Numbered from the stretch's first letter, positions 17,871 through 27,054 are shown. The stretch: DNA of 64,000 nt from Alistipes sp. (GCA_017531305.1 JAFXLG010000027.1:1-64000); one strand, 5' to 3'. The notes: generated from the sequence alone by a model not told the origin. Numbers and translations are program-made.

Positions 17871-19658
17871 ATGAAAAAGATATTAATTGCATGTATTGCT
17901 TCGGCGTTTGCGCTAACAGCTTGCGTCGATCTTGAGTTGGCTCCGCTTTCTGAGGGATCAAGCGAGACTTGGTACTCTACGCAACAGGAGCTTGAGATGT
18001 CGGTGAACGACTTCTATCGTACCGATTTCTTCCCTATCTTCAATAAATCATGGGGTGATGATGTGACTTGGCGTAACATCACTCAGGCGGTTCAGAACGG
18101 TTCAATGACTTCTGAGGACGGTACTGTTAAAACACACTGGCAGAATTATTATAAAGGTATTGCTCGCGCATTGCGTATCATCGGTAAGTTGGATAACGCT
18201 CGCGCAATGGGTGTACCAGAGACTACAGTTCAGCTCTATGAGGGTCAGGCTTACTTCTACATGGGCTTCGCTTATGGTAACTTGGCATTCTTCTGGGGTG
18301 ATGCAATCCTCGATAAGGTGGGTATGACACTTGATGAGGCTTACTCTGCTACGCGTTCTCCTAAGGCTGAGGTATTGGAGTATGCATATTGGTGCTTCGA
18401 TCAGGCTATCGCTAAGCTTCCTGAGAGCTACGGTGGTATCCAGTACGCAACAAAGGGTGCTGCTTTGGCATTCAAGGCACGTACTGCTCTTTGGAACGGT
18501 GACTACGATGTTGCAGCTACTGCAGCTAAGGATTGTATGGATTTGGGCGTTTACAGCTTGCATGAGAACTATCAGGAGCTCTTCACATCGGCTTGGTCTC
18601 CAGAGTTGATCTTCGGCTTCCGCGGTGATGTAGGTTTGAAGAAGTATTATTTCGCTGCTGCTGACGTGAACAACGTAGTTGGTCGTGTACATGGTGGTTG
18701 GGGTACAAATGGTCCATCATACGAGTTGGTTTGCGCATATCCATGTATCGATGGTAAGCCTATCGATGAGTCTCCACTCTACAATCCAAAGGATCTCTTC
18801 GAGAATCGTGACCCACGCTTGGCTATGACTGTAATGCCTTTCGCTACAGCTCACAACAAGAAGGTTTTGGACGGCACATACGACCCAGCAGAGTATGCAT
18901 TCATGGGTATCGAGCATAGTCCAGCTCCTAACCGCACAGAGGTGCTCAACGTTAGTACAGGTAAGATGGTGAGCAACACCGATTCTAAGGCTCGCGCAGA
19001 GCACGCTGCATACCACGGCTTTATCTGGAAGAAGTATGTTGACGAGACATGGTTGGAGAATGGTCGTAGCGGCGCACCTACTACATATCCTTACTTGCGT
19101 TACGGTGACGTATTGTTGATGTACGCTGAGGCTATGATCGAGCAGAACAAGTGTACTCAGGAGGTTCTTGACCTTACTATCAACAAGTTGCGTGAGCGTG
19201 CTTACAACGGCACAGGTATCGCTTATCCAAAGGTTATCAACGGCACACAGGCTCAGATGCGTACTGTACTCCGTACAGAGCGTTACATCGAGATGGCTTG
19301 GGAAGGCTGGCGTTATCACGACCTGTTGCGTTGGAGATTGGCTGAGAAGGTATTCAACTCACCAGAGTATTACCTCAAGCGCGTATGGTCAGGTAGTGCT
19401 TCATGGGATGGTAATGAGGCTTCAGTATCTGATGACTACAAGCAGTTTATCAGAAACTGGGAGAATGGTTGCTACCCTATCGGTGGTACTCCACAGATTG
19501 ACGAGAACGGTATCGCAGATATCAGATACATGGTTGACGCAGGTTATATCGTAGTAGCTGCCGAGCGCAAGTTCGACAAGGATCGTGACTACTTGTGGCC
19601 AATTCCAGCTGCAGACCGTCTGATCAACGAGAACTTGACTCAGAATCCTAACTGGTAA
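17871..19658 (+). CDS. SusD/RagB-type glycan-binding lipoprotein
   Basis: A 595-residue surface lipoprotein. The signal peptide ends in the lipobox ALTAC (Cys near residue 18). The N-terminal SusD segment LELAPLSEGSSETWYSTQQE is followed by TPR-like helices and the C-terminal RagB part (ERYIEMAWEGWRYHDLLRWR, then the closing LWPIPAADRLINENLTQNPNW). It forms a lid over the SusC barrel and delivers glycan to it. The ligand cannot be predicted from SusD alone. It is transcribed with susC. Confidence 0.93.
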   Translation: MKKILIACIASAFALTACVDLELAPLSEGSSETWYSTQQELEMSVNDFYRTDFFPIFNKSWGDDVTWRNITQAVQNGSMTSEDGTVKTHWQNYYKGIARALRIIGKLDNARAMGVPETTVQLYEGQAYFYMGFAYGNLAFFWGDAILDKVGMTLDEAYSATRSPKAEVLEYAYWCFDQAIAKLPESYGGIQYATKGAALAFKARTALWNGDYDVAATAAKDCMDLGVYSLHENYQELFTSAWSPELIFGFRGDVGLKKYYFAAADVNNVVGRVHGGWGTNGPSYELVCAYPCIDGKPIDESPLYNPKDLFENRDPRLAMTVMPFATAHNKKVLDGTYDPAEYAFMGIEHSPAPNRTEVLNVSTGKMVSNTDSKARAEHAAYHGFIWKKYVDETWLENGRSGAPTTYPYLRYGDVLLMYAEAMIEQNKCTQEVLDLTINKLRERAYNGTGIAYPKVINGTQAQMRTVLRTERYIEMAWEGWRYHDLLRWRLAEKVFNSPEYYLKRVWSGSASWDGNEASVSDDYKQFIRNWENGCYPIGGTPQIDENGIADIRYMVDAGYIVVAAERKFDKDRDYLWPIPAADRLINENLTQNPNW

Positions 19659-19679
19659 AATTTTATATACCAATACTTT

Positions 19680-19709
19680 GCGGCAGCCCGATGAAAGTCG
19701 GGCTTCCGC
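19680..19709 (+). terminator. Hairpin after susD
   Basis: GCGGCAGCCCGA pairs with TCGGGCTTCCGC (one mismatch) around a six-base loop, extended by AATAC/GTATT. It is followed by A-rich rather than T-rich DNA, so it may lower downstream expression or stabilise the susCD transcript end instead of fully terminating. Confidence 0.55.
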
Positions 19710-19735
19710 GGTATTAAGAAAAAAAGATAACAAAG

Positions 19736-22204
19736 ATGAAAATAACCAAACTTTTTGTTCCTGTTCTATTGGCTGCGATGGTCGCATCATGTTCTCAGAC
19801 AGAGAAAGTCACAGCCATAGACGAGACTGGATATCCATGTTATAGTGGTATCTACCCTCATTTGGCATACTATAACTCACAGGGCGAGTGCGGTACAGGA
19901 GCCGTAGTGCCTTGGGCTGATCGTTTGTGGGTGGTTTCGTATTCACCTCATGAACCTTACGGTTCGGACGACAAACTCTATGAGATTACACCAGACTTGC
20001 AGCAGATCGTGCGCGAGGAGAGTATCGGTGGTACTCCAGCCAACCGTATGATCCACAAGCCAAGTCAGCAGCTCTTCATTGGTCCTCACGTGATTGATGC
20101 AAAGGGTAACGTGAGAACTATCCCTTACGATGTGGCTCCAGGTCGTCCAACAGGTAACGCTGCTCACTTGACAGATCCTGAGAACAGAATCCTCTACGCT
20201 TCGATGGAGGCAGGATTCTACGATGTAGATGTCAATACATTGGAGGTTAAGACTCTTTACAAGGATGGTAACCAGATGAAGAAAGAGGGCTTCAAGGGTC
20301 GTCTGAGTCCGCTGTTGCCAGGTTATCATGGTAAGGGCTTCTACTCAAGCCAAGGTGTTGCCGTATATTCTAACAACGGCGAGGAGGGCGAGTTGGCACG
20401 CGTGCAGTTCGACATCCCATCGGGTTCGTTGGCAGAGTGGGACGGTAAGGATTGGAAGGTTATCATGCGCAAGCAGTTTACAGAGATTACAGGTCCTGGC
20501 GGTATCGAGGGTAATGCTTCGGTAAATGATCCTATCTGGGCATTGGGTTGGGACTATAAGTCAGTGATCTTGGCTTGCCGCGAGCCTGAGAAGGGCTGGA
20601 CATTCTACCGCCTGCCAAAGGCAAGTTTCGCGTATGATGGCGCACATGGCTGGAACACAGAGTGGCCTCGTATCCGCAACGTAGGCACAAAGGAGAATCC
20701 AGACTATTTGATGACTATGCACGGTATGTTCTGGCGTTTCCCACATACCTTCACTTCTGCTAATACAGCAGGTATCACACCTCGCGGTGCATATCTGAAG
20801 GTTATCGCCGACTTTGCAAACTGGAATGGACGTTTGGTATTCGGTTGTGACGACTCAGCACAGAGCGAGTTCCTCAACAAGCGTAAGCAGAAGGGTAATA
20901 TCGGTGGTCCTGGTCAGTCACACTCTAACATTTGGTTTGGCGATATGTCAACTCCAGATAACGTAGGTCCTACAACTGCAGGTGGCTCATTGTGGCTCAA
21001 GGAGGATGTTAAGGCTGGTGTTGCATCTGAGCCATTCCTCTTTAATGGTTGGGATAATCGTTGTGCTTGGATTGCGAACCGTTCTTCAAAGCCTGCTGTC
21101 ATCACATTCGAGGTTGACCAGAAGGGCGATAACAAGTGGAGCGAGCTTCGCAAGGTAGAGGTTGGTGCAAATACTTCACTCTTCGTGCCATTTGAGGCTA
21201 CTGACAAGGGTACTTGGATCCGCGCTATCAGCAACGCAGACATCAACGTAGATCTTACATTCGTTTTGGCAGAGGCTGAGAGCCGTACTACAGAGCCTGA
21301 CGCTATCTTCAACGGTTTGGCTACAATCAAGCAGGCAGGTGACTCTGAGGGCTTGATGTATGGTTTGCCAGACAACCGCCGCGCTTTGGGTATCTTGGCT
21401 ACAACAGCCGAGGGCAAGGCTTACTACGAGTTGGATGGTAAGATGAATCTTCAGGCTAAGGATGATGCTGAGATGGCTGAGTATATCGCCGACAAGTTCG
21501 CTATTCCTGAGGATGTTATCCAGATCGACAAGGGCTCAATCCTCATCGTTGACGCTAAGGATCGCCGCTGGCGTTTGCCTTTGGGACACGACAAGTATAA
21601 CGAGATGATCGAGCAGCAGAAGTTGCGTCTGTGTCGTGAGGTTGCTACCGAGCGTGACCTCTTCTCATGCCACGGTACATTCTTTGAGCTTCCAGCCGAG
21701 AATGCTGATGGTTATGCTAAGATCCGCCCTGTATCTTCACACAAGTTTGCTATCAACGACTACGCATCATATCGCGGTATGATGATGTTCACAGGTATCG
21801 ACCACAGCAAGGCTCAGGAGAATGCTCATATCGTACTTTCGGAGGACGGCAAGGCTGCAGTATGGGCTGGTGCTATCGATGATTTGTGGAAGATGGGTAA
21901 GCCAACAGGTCATGGTGGTCCATTGGTTGAGACTCCAGTTAAGGCTGGCGAGCCTTCTGATCCATTCCTTATCGGATTCTACGATAAGCGTACCATGTCG
22001 CTCACTCACTCTAACTCAGGCGATGCAACCTTCACTGTGGAGGTTGATCCTACGGGCGATGGTCAGTGGTTCAAGTATGGTGACTTCAAGGTTACTCCAG
22101 GTCAGACATTTGAGCACCGTTTCCCACAGTCGTTCCAGGCTCGTTGGATCCGCGTAAAGGTGGATTGCGACACTAAGGCTACAGCTTGGTTCGAGTACAA
22201 ATAA
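19736..22204 (+). CDS. Unrecognised secreted lipoprotein with an internal duplication, in the SusCD locus
   Basis: An 822-residue lipoprotein with signal peptide and lipobox AAMVASC (Cys near residue 19). I do not recognise a named family. The first ~320 residues look like beta-propeller blades with repeated Trp/Gly/Asp turns. Two copies of one module follow: about 325-512 (MHGMFWRFP ... DFANWNGRLVFGCDD ... VKAGVASEPFLFNGWDNR ... GTWIRAISN) and about 645-822 (CHGTFFELP ... DYASYRGMMMFTGID ... VKAGEPSDPFLIGFYDKR ... ARWIRVKVD). Both copies end in a beta-sandwich-like piece that could bind carbohydrate. Position directly after susD suggests a surface glycan-binding or glycan-processing protein. 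No catalytic motif is clear. Confidence 0.7.
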   Translation: MKITKLFVPVLLAAMVASCSQTEKVTAIDETGYPCYSGIYPHLAYYNSQGECGTGAVVPWADRLWVVSYSPHEPYGSDDKLYEITPDLQQIVREESIGGTPANRMIHKPSQQLFIGPHVIDAKGNVRTIPYDVAPGRPTGNAAHLTDPENRILYASMEAGFYDVDVNTLEVKTLYKDGNQMKKEGFKGRLSPLLPGYHGKGFYSSQGVAVYSNNGEEGELARVQFDIPSGSLAEWDGKDWKVIMRKQFTEITGPGGIEGNASVNDPIWALGWDYKSVILACREPEKGWTFYRLPKASFAYDGAHGWNTEWPRIRNVGTKENPDYLMTMHGMFWRFPHTFTSANTAGITPRGAYLKVIADFANWNGRLVFGCDDSAQSEFLNKRKQKGNIGGPGQSHSNIWFGDMSTPDNVGPTTAGGSLWLKEDVKAGVASEPFLFNGWDNRCAWIANRSSKPAVITFEVDQKGDNKWSELRKVEVGANTSLFVPFEATDKGTWIRAISNADINVDLTFVLAEAESRTTEPDAIFNGLATIKQAGDSEGLMYGLPDNRRALGILATTAEGKAYYELDGKMNLQAKDDAEMAEYIADKFAIPEDVIQIDKGSILIVDAKDRRWRLPLGHDKYNEMIEQQKLRLCREVATERDLFSCHGTFFELPAENADGYAKIRPVSSHKFAINDYASYRGMMMFTGIDHSKAQENAHIVLSEDGKAAVWAGAIDDLWKMGKPTGHGGPLVETPVKAGEPSDPFLIGFYDKRTMSLTHSNSGDATFTVEVDPTGDGQWFKYGDFKVTPGQTFEHRFPQSFQARWIRVKVDCDTKATAWFEYK

Positions 22205-22216
22205 TGAAATAAATAG

Positions 22217-22258
22217 AGCGAGTCTGCCGTAATCAGCGACAGACTTGCTTTATCTTTT
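22217..22258 (+). terminator. Terminator after the duplicated lipoprotein
   Basis: AGCGAGTCTG and CAGACTTGCT pair around a 13-base loop and are followed by TTATCTTTT. A second hairpin (CTCTGC...GCAGAG, with CCACAT/ATGTGG inside, about 22263-22302) lies just beyond, in the leader of the next gene. Confidence 0.65.
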
Positions 22259-22338
22259 AATGCTCTGCGCCCCGCCACATTCGATGTGGGGTAAAGCAGA
22301 GAAGAAACGAATAACAGAAAACTAATAAACAAAAAACT

Positions 22339-24204
22339 ATGAAACGAGTTCTTTTGGGACTACTCTTGGTGCTGGGTCTTTCGGCTTGCTCATCAACTCC
22401 CGATGCTACATTGTTGCTCGAGGCTGAGAGCTTTGCTCAGAAGGGCGGCTGGAGCGTGGATCAGCAGTTCACATTCGAGATGGGCTCTCCATACCTTATA
22501 GCTCACGGTATGGGTCAGGCTGTGGAGGATGCTTCGACTAAGATCACTTTGCCTGCTAAGGGTAAGTATCACGTTTGGGTACGCACCTACAACTGGACTT
22601 CACCATGGAGCGAAGTAGAGGGTCCGGGTGCTTTCAAGATCAGCATCGATGGCAAGGAGCTCCCAACAACATTGGGTACTAAAGGTAATAAATGGATGTG
22701 GCAATATGCTGGTTCGGCACGAGTTGGCGAGGAGACAGAGCTCAAGTTGCACGACTTGAAGGGTTTTGAGGGTCGTTGCGATGCCATCTGGCTCACTACC
22801 AACAAAACACTCCTTCCTCCTGCCGAGGGTGAGGCTTTAGCAGCATTCCGCGAGCAGAATTCAGAGCAGAAGATTCGCGAGGTTAAGTATCAGTTTGTCG
22901 TTGTCGGTGGCGGTGTGGCAGGTATCTGTGCATCGGTTGCAGCAGCGCGTATGGGTACTAAGGTGGCATTGATCAATGACCGTCCTATTTGGGGTGGTTG
23001 TAACTCATCGGAGACTCGCGTACACTTGGGAGGTCACATCGAGATGGAGCCATACACTAATCTTGGTAACATGATCAAGGAGTTTGGTCCATTGAAGGGC
23101 GGTAACGCACAGCCTGCTGAGTTCTACGAGGATGACAAGAAGCGTGCATTCTTGGAGGCTGAGAAGGAGAATCTGGATCTTTATCCATCTTACCGCGTAT
23201 ATAAGGTTGACAGCAAGGATGGTCACATCTCGGCTGTATATGCTCAACATATCGAGTCAGGCGAGATCATAAAGTTCGTAGCTCCTATCTACTCAGATTG
23301 TACAGGTGATGGTACTGTAGGTTATTTGGCTGGTGCTGACTACGCTATGGGTCGTGAGGCTCGTAGCGAATACAACGAGCCATCGGCTCCTGAGAAGGCT
23401 GACAAGCTGACAATGGGTTCTTCTGTTCAGTGGTATTCGGTAGAGGATAAGGCGGCGCAGACATTCCCTGTGTTTGAGTACGGTCTTACGTTCAACGATG
23501 AGAGCTGCCAGAAGGTAACTATGGGCGAGTGGACTTGGGAGACAGGTATGAACCGCGACCAATGTAAGGAGTTCGAGCGTATCCGCGACTACGGTCTGAT
23601 GGTGGTTTATTCAAACTGGAGCTATCTGAAGAACAGACTCGCAGAGAACGACAAGTACAAGAACCGCAAATTGGGTTGGGTGGCATACATCGCAGGTAAG
23701 CGTGAGTCACGCCGTCTGTTGGGCGATCATGTATTGACCGAGAACGACTTGGTAAACGAGGTTAAGTATCCAGATGCTTCGTTCACAACAACATGGAGCA
23801 TCGACCTCCACTACCCAGATCCAAAGAATACGGCTCACTTCCCTGGTAACGAGTTTAAGTCAATTTGCGTACACGGCAAGACTAACCCTTACGCAGTACC
23901 TTATCGTTGTCTCTACTCACGCAATATCGACAACCTCTTCATGGCAGGTCGCGATATCAGCGTAACTCACATCGGCTTGGGTACAGTGCGCGTGATGCGT
24001 ACCACAGGTATGATGGGTGAGGTTGTAGGTATGGCAGCTGGCATCTGCACCGAGCATGGCGTTTTGCCACGCGGCGTATATACTTCTCACCTCAATCAGC
24101 TCAAGACCTTGATGAAGAAGGGTATGGGTAAGAGTGGATTGGAGAACAATCAGCTCTACAACTTAGGTGGCGCATGGCCAACATACAAAAAGCCTAAGAA
24201 GTAA
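22339..24204 (+). CDS. Lipoprotein FAD-dependent oxidoreductase with N-terminal carbohydrate-binding-like domain
   Basis: A 621-residue lipoprotein (lipobox LGLSAC, Cys near residue 18). Residues about 25-155 form a beta-sandwich module (LLLEAESFAQKGGWSVDQQF, YHVWVRTYNWTSPWSEVEGP) like those found on sugar-active enzymes. An FAD_oxidored-type flavoprotein follows, with the dinucleotide motif VVVGGGVAGICASVAAAR near residue 188, GGCNSSETRVHLGGH, and the C-terminal flavin segment NLFMAGRDISVTHIGLGTV. It is exported, so it acts in the periplasm or at the surface. The family includes enzymes that oxidise sugars or glycosides, and its position in a SusCD locus suggests redox processing of a glycan. 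Reaction and substrate are unknown. Confidence 0.85.
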   Translation: MKRVLLGLLLVLGLSACSSTPDATLLLEAESFAQKGGWSVDQQFTFEMGSPYLIAHGMGQAVEDASTKITLPAKGKYHVWVRTYNWTSPWSEVEGPGAFKISIDGKELPTTLGTKGNKWMWQYAGSARVGEETELKLHDLKGFEGRCDAIWLTTNKTLLPPAEGEALAAFREQNSEQKIREVKYQFVVVGGGVAGICASVAAARMGTKVALINDRPIWGGCNSSETRVHLGGHIEMEPYTNLGNMIKEFGPLKGGNAQPAEFYEDDKKRAFLEAEKENLDLYPSYRVYKVDSKDGHISAVYAQHIESGEIIKFVAPIYSDCTGDGTVGYLAGADYAMGREARSEYNEPSAPEKADKLTMGSSVQWYSVEDKAAQTFPVFEYGLTFNDESCQKVTMGEWTWETGMNRDQCKEFERIRDYGLMVVYSNWSYLKNRLAENDKYKNRKLGWVAYIAGKRESRRLLGDHVLTENDLVNEVKYPDASFTTTWSIDLHYPDPKNTAHFPGNEFKSICVHGKTNPYAVPYRCLYSRNIDNLFMAGRDISVTHIGLGTVRVMRTTGMMGEVVGMAAGICTEHGVLPRGVYTSHLNQLKTLMKKGMGKSGLENNQLYNLGGAWPTYKKPKK

Positions 24205-24274
24205 TCTAAAGGGGGAGGGGTAACGAGAATTTAAAACTCCACACTCCAGAAGATCACTTCGAGGATCAAATCGC

Positions 24275-24311
24275 AAAGGGTGCAGGCGCAATGAGTGTCG
24301 CGCACCCTTTT
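24275..24311 (+). terminator. Hairpin before the SGNH hydrolase gene
   Basis: AAAGGGTGC pairs with GCACCCTTT, and an inner GCG/CGC pairing extends the stem. TTCTGTTT follows. It would end the SusCD-FAD transcript partly or fully, and it argues against start codons upstream of 24331 for the next gene. Confidence 0.65.
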
Positions 24312-24330
24312 CTGTTTAAACCACAATGCA

Positions 24331-25011
24331 ATGATGAGAACTTTCTGGCGAATAATACTCTTTTTGAGCTTAACACTCAGCCTAAGCTACAACGCGTGGG
24401 CTCAGACAAAGCCAACGACAATACTTGCACTCGGAGACTCAATCACTCAGGGAGGCAGCAAATTCGAGAGCTACACCATCCCACTTTGGCAGATGCTCAC
24501 TCAGGAGGGCTACGCCATCCAATTTCTGGGCGAAAAGTCCAAGAAGGTCAATAATGTAGAGATTCGAAATTGTGGTTACAGCGGTCAAAAGGTTGAGTAC
24601 CTTGAATCAAGGATCGAGGAACTTTACCAAAAATATCCTGCCGATGTGATGTTGCTACACGCTGGACATAACCACTTCATCGAGGAGAATCCCGTAGCAG
24701 GGATGGTCGCAGCCCATAGGTCGATCATTGAAAAAATCCGAAAGATAAATCCCGATGCAAAAATCCTTGTAGCTGAAGTAATTACAAGCGGGAAACTGCC
24801 CAAATACTCTTACATCCCCGATCTGAACCTCAGCCTAAGGCATATGGTCAAGGAGATTGGATCGAAGAATGTAATTTTGGTCAACCAAGCCAAGGGATGG
24901 GATTGGCAGAAGCACACCATTCAGGACAAAGTGCACCCCAACAAGGAGGGATCTCTGCGTATAGCAAAACGCTGGATGAAGAGCCTGCGCAAGCTACTGC
25001 CACGCAGATAA
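24331..25011 (+). CDS. Secreted SGNH/GDSL hydrolase (probable carbohydrate esterase)
   Basis: A 226-residue enzyme with a signal peptide (MMRTFWRIILFLSLTLSL, cleavage after about AWA). The nucleophile block ILALGDSITQGG begins near residue 30. Block III is LLHAGHNHF, and the catalytic Asp/His pair is in DKVHPNKEGSLRIA near the C-terminus. These enzymes remove acetyl or other ester groups from polysaccharides or act on lipids. Its place after the SusCD genes supports deacetylation of the imported glycan. The frame is open further upstream (24295), but that start lies inside a hairpin, so ATG 24331 is used. Confidence 0.85.
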   Translation: MMRTFWRIILFLSLTLSLSYNAWAQTKPTTILALGDSITQGGSKFESYTIPLWQMLTQEGYAIQFLGEKSKKVNNVEIRNCGYSGQKVEYLESRIEELYQKYPADVMLLHAGHNHFIEENPVAGMVAAHRSIIEKIRKINPDAKILVAEVITSGKLPKYSYIPDLNLSLRHMVKEIGSKNVILVNQAKGWDWQKHTIQDKVHPNKEGSLRIAKRWMKSLRKLLPRR

Positions 25012-25034
25012 TAGTCCGATCCGAGACAAGAAAA

Positions 25035-25066
25035 AGGTTGTCCAACAAGAACTTGCTGGACAACCT
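25035..25066. terminator. Bidirectional terminator between SGNH and DUF1232 genes
   Basis: Perfect arms AGGTTGTCCA and TGGACAACCT enclose an inner CAAG/CTTG pairing. AAAAA precedes it on the plus strand, giving a U-tract for minus-strand transcripts. It separates two convergent genes. Confidence 0.65.
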
Positions 25067-25131
25067 CGTATGTTATGAAGTTGCAAAAGATAAGTGATTG
25101 CAGGGATACGCATGACGCCAAAATCACCTTG

Positions 25132-25524
25132 TTAGACAACTTCATCTATTTTCTTCTGATCGTAATCGGGGAACCACTGCGCCAACTTTTCGCGTGCGCG
25201 AGCTTTCACATCATCGTCTATGTTCATCGCCACACGCCCCAAAGCTATAGCCAAAGCACTCAGATCATCGGTATAACCCAAAAGCGGAATCAAATCGGGC
25301 AGAAAATCCAACGGCAGGATGAAATAACCCAACGCACCGAAGATGATAGTTCGATCCTTAGCCGAGATCTTGTCGCTACGCACGGCATAGAAGAGCAGCA
25401 GAACAAGATATACAACCTTGATGCCCGCACGCCGAGCCACACGACTGAGTTTGTCGCTAAGCCCACGCTCGGAGTAATGACGCTCGTATTTTTCTATCTG
25501 CTGAGGTTTTTTCTTAAATGGCAT
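25132..25524 (-). CDS. DUF1232 (YkvA-like) membrane protein
   Basis: A 130-residue protein with the DUF1232 core DRTIIFGALGYFILPLDFLP, then DLIPLLGYTDDLSALAIALG (about residues 58-97). A preceding hydrophobic helix (VVYLVLLLFYAVRSD) suggests membrane association. The family is widespread in bacteria and plants and has no agreed function. The basic N-terminus (MPFKKKPQQIEKYERHY) fits a cytoplasmic start. It is followed by no clear operon partner; hpf lies upstream on the same strand, 99 bases away. Confidence 0.8.
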   Translation of the reverse strand: MPFKKKPQQIEKYERHYSERGLSDKLSRVARRAGIKVVYLVLLLFYAVRSDKISAKDRTIIFGALGYFILPLDFLPDLIPLLGYTDDLSALAIALGRVAMNIDDDVKARAREKLAQWFPDYDQKKIDEVV

Positions 25525-25623
25525 ATCAGCGATGTAAATAAAAGTTATGGAAAAAAGAAGGAGGTTGCGCGGAATAACAATGGCAACCTCCCAAAATTTA
25601 GTTATACTGCGCAGAGGAGGTTA

Positions 25624-25911
25624 CTACCTCTCCTTACGCTTCTCGATCTGACGTTTCAGGACATCCATAGAGCTGTCGATCGCCTCCTCGAATGTACGAG
25701 CCTGCTCCTCCACGCGGATATCGCCGCCCGGCATTCGCAAAGTGATCACTGCAATTTTGTTGCCGCGTTCGTCATCTTTTTCAAGTTTCAACACTACATC
25801 AATACCTGTTGCATCGGCAGCAACACGGTCCAACTTGGCTAATTTCTTCTCGATGAATTCGAGCAATCTCTGTCCTGCATCGAACTTCACTGACTGGATC
25901 TGTACGTTCAT
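25624..25911 (-). CDS. hpf: Ribosome hibernation promoting factor, short form
   Basis: A 95-residue member of the HPF/YfiA family. The beta-alpha-beta-beta-beta-alpha pattern is visible: MNVQIQSVKFDAGQRLLEFI, the long helix KKLAKLDRV, and the C-terminal basic helix DVLKRQIEKRKER that contacts 16S rRNA. The length corresponds to the short form, without the dimerization tail of long HPF. It binds the decoding centre of idle ribosomes in stationary phase. The position downstream of a xerC-like gene on the same strand is a common Bacteroidetes arrangement. Confidence 0.9.
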   Translation of the reverse strand: MNVQIQSVKFDAGQRLLEFIEKKLAKLDRVAADATGIDVVLKLEKDDERGNKIAVITLRMPGGDIRVEEQARTFEEAIDSSMDVLKRQIEKRKER

Positions 25912-25984
25912 AGCCTAAAAATTTAAAATTAAACATTATCTTAACGCCTCCTGAAGCCTACGGCTCATGGGCGATAAACCAAAC

Positions 25985-26932
25985 TTATTCCCCTTCTTGA
26001 CCAGCCTCGCCCCGAGAATGGGGATGCGCCCTATGATAGACGCTTTTGAGCTGGGCTATATTGTTATGGGTATAGACCTGTGTGGCGCGGAGTGAAGAGT
26101 GCCCCAACAACTCTTGAATCTCCCTCAAGTCTGCCCCACCGTTAAGAAGGTGGGTAGCAAAGGTGTGACGCAAAACGTGCGGCGAGGTCTTACCCTCTAC
26201 CCCACACTCCCGCAGAAGACGTGCCACGCTACGCTGGACATCGCTCCGAGAGATACGTTCCCCTCGCTTTGATAAAAATAGTGGTTTTTCGTGAGAATTC
26301 CAAATTTTTGAGGCTAAAAAACGAGAATTATATTGCCTAAGAATATCTCCCAAACGCGAAACCACAGGCACAACACGCTCCTTGTCGCCCTTGCCTCGCA
26401 CCTTGAGCATCCGAAAGTCGGAGCTAAAGTCCCCCTCATCAAGCCCCACCAACTCGGCAAGGCGCAAGCCAGCGGCATAGAGCATAAGGATAATGAGTGC
26501 ATTACGTGAAGTGATATAATCCTCACTCTCAACATCTTGCAACACGCGCTCAACGACCCTTGCCATCGGCTCCTCAGCCACATATTTGGGCAGGCGGCGC
26601 GAGGTGCGCATAGTAGATACCCCGACAAAAGGATTATGGATGATGATCTGCTCATGACGCAAATAACGATAGAAGGAGCGCAGCGATGAGAGCGTGCGGT
26701 TGATCGAGGCACTTTTCATCTTGCCATCATCCGAGAGCTTCATCATCCATCGGCGCAGATCCTCGCTTTTGACCTCCAGCATTTCGAAATCACCACCTGA
26801 TGACTCCTCGCCCCACGAGAGAAACTCCTCCAAATCGTGGCGGTAGTTACGCGCTGTGAGTGGCGAGTAACGCTTCACGGAGAGGATATAGGAGATAAAA
26901 CGCTCGATAAGTTCTTGGTTATTAAGAGTCAT
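25985..26932 (-). CDS. xerC: XerC-like tyrosine recombinase
   Basis: A 315-residue site-specific recombinase. The N-terminal SAM-like domain (about 5-90: YSPLTARNYRHDLEEFLSWG) precedes the catalytic domain with Arg in YAAGLRLAELVGLDE, the HVLRHTFATHLLNGG block (His and Arg), the LGHSSLRATQVYTH block and the nucleophilic Tyr. Size and composition fit the housekeeping Xer recombinase that resolves chromosome dimers at dif. Whether it is XerC or XerD is decided by position: the gene just downstream is hpf, which fits xerC. No dif site could be recognised in the window. Confidence 0.88.
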   Translation of the reverse strand: MTLNNQELIERFISYILSVKRYSPLTARNYRHDLEEFLSWGEESSGGDFEMLEVKSEDLRRWMMKLSDDGKMKSASINRTLSSLRSFYRYLRHEQIIIHNPFVGVSTMRTSRRLPKYVAEEPMARVVERVLQDVESEDYITSRNALIILMLYAAGLRLAELVGLDEGDFSSDFRMLKVRGKGDKERVVPVVSRLGDILRQYNSRFLASKIWNSHEKPLFLSKRGERISRSDVQRSVARLLRECGVEGKTSPHVLRHTFATHLLNGGADLREIQELLGHSSLRATQVYTHNNIAQLKSVYHRAHPHSRGEAGQEGE

Positions 26933-27030
26933 TCAGAATCAACTTATTTTGTTAAATAAATACACGAAACGAGGACAAAACCTAACATTTTGTACTTTTA
27001 CAACGTAAAGATACAAATTATTTACAATGA

Positions 27031-27054
27031 GTTGAAAAAAAATGGCTAACTTTG
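27031..27054 (+). promoter_or_regulatory. Promoter of the GH97 gene
   Basis: TAACTTTG at 27047-27054 matches TAnnTTTG. The upstream element is a weaker TTTA at about 27020. The ATG at 27094 follows after 39 bases. Confidence 0.55.

Noticed and set aside
25075..25842. Plus-strand ORF of 255 codons
   Set aside because: It lies opposite the DUF1232 and hpf genes, which have clear protein families.
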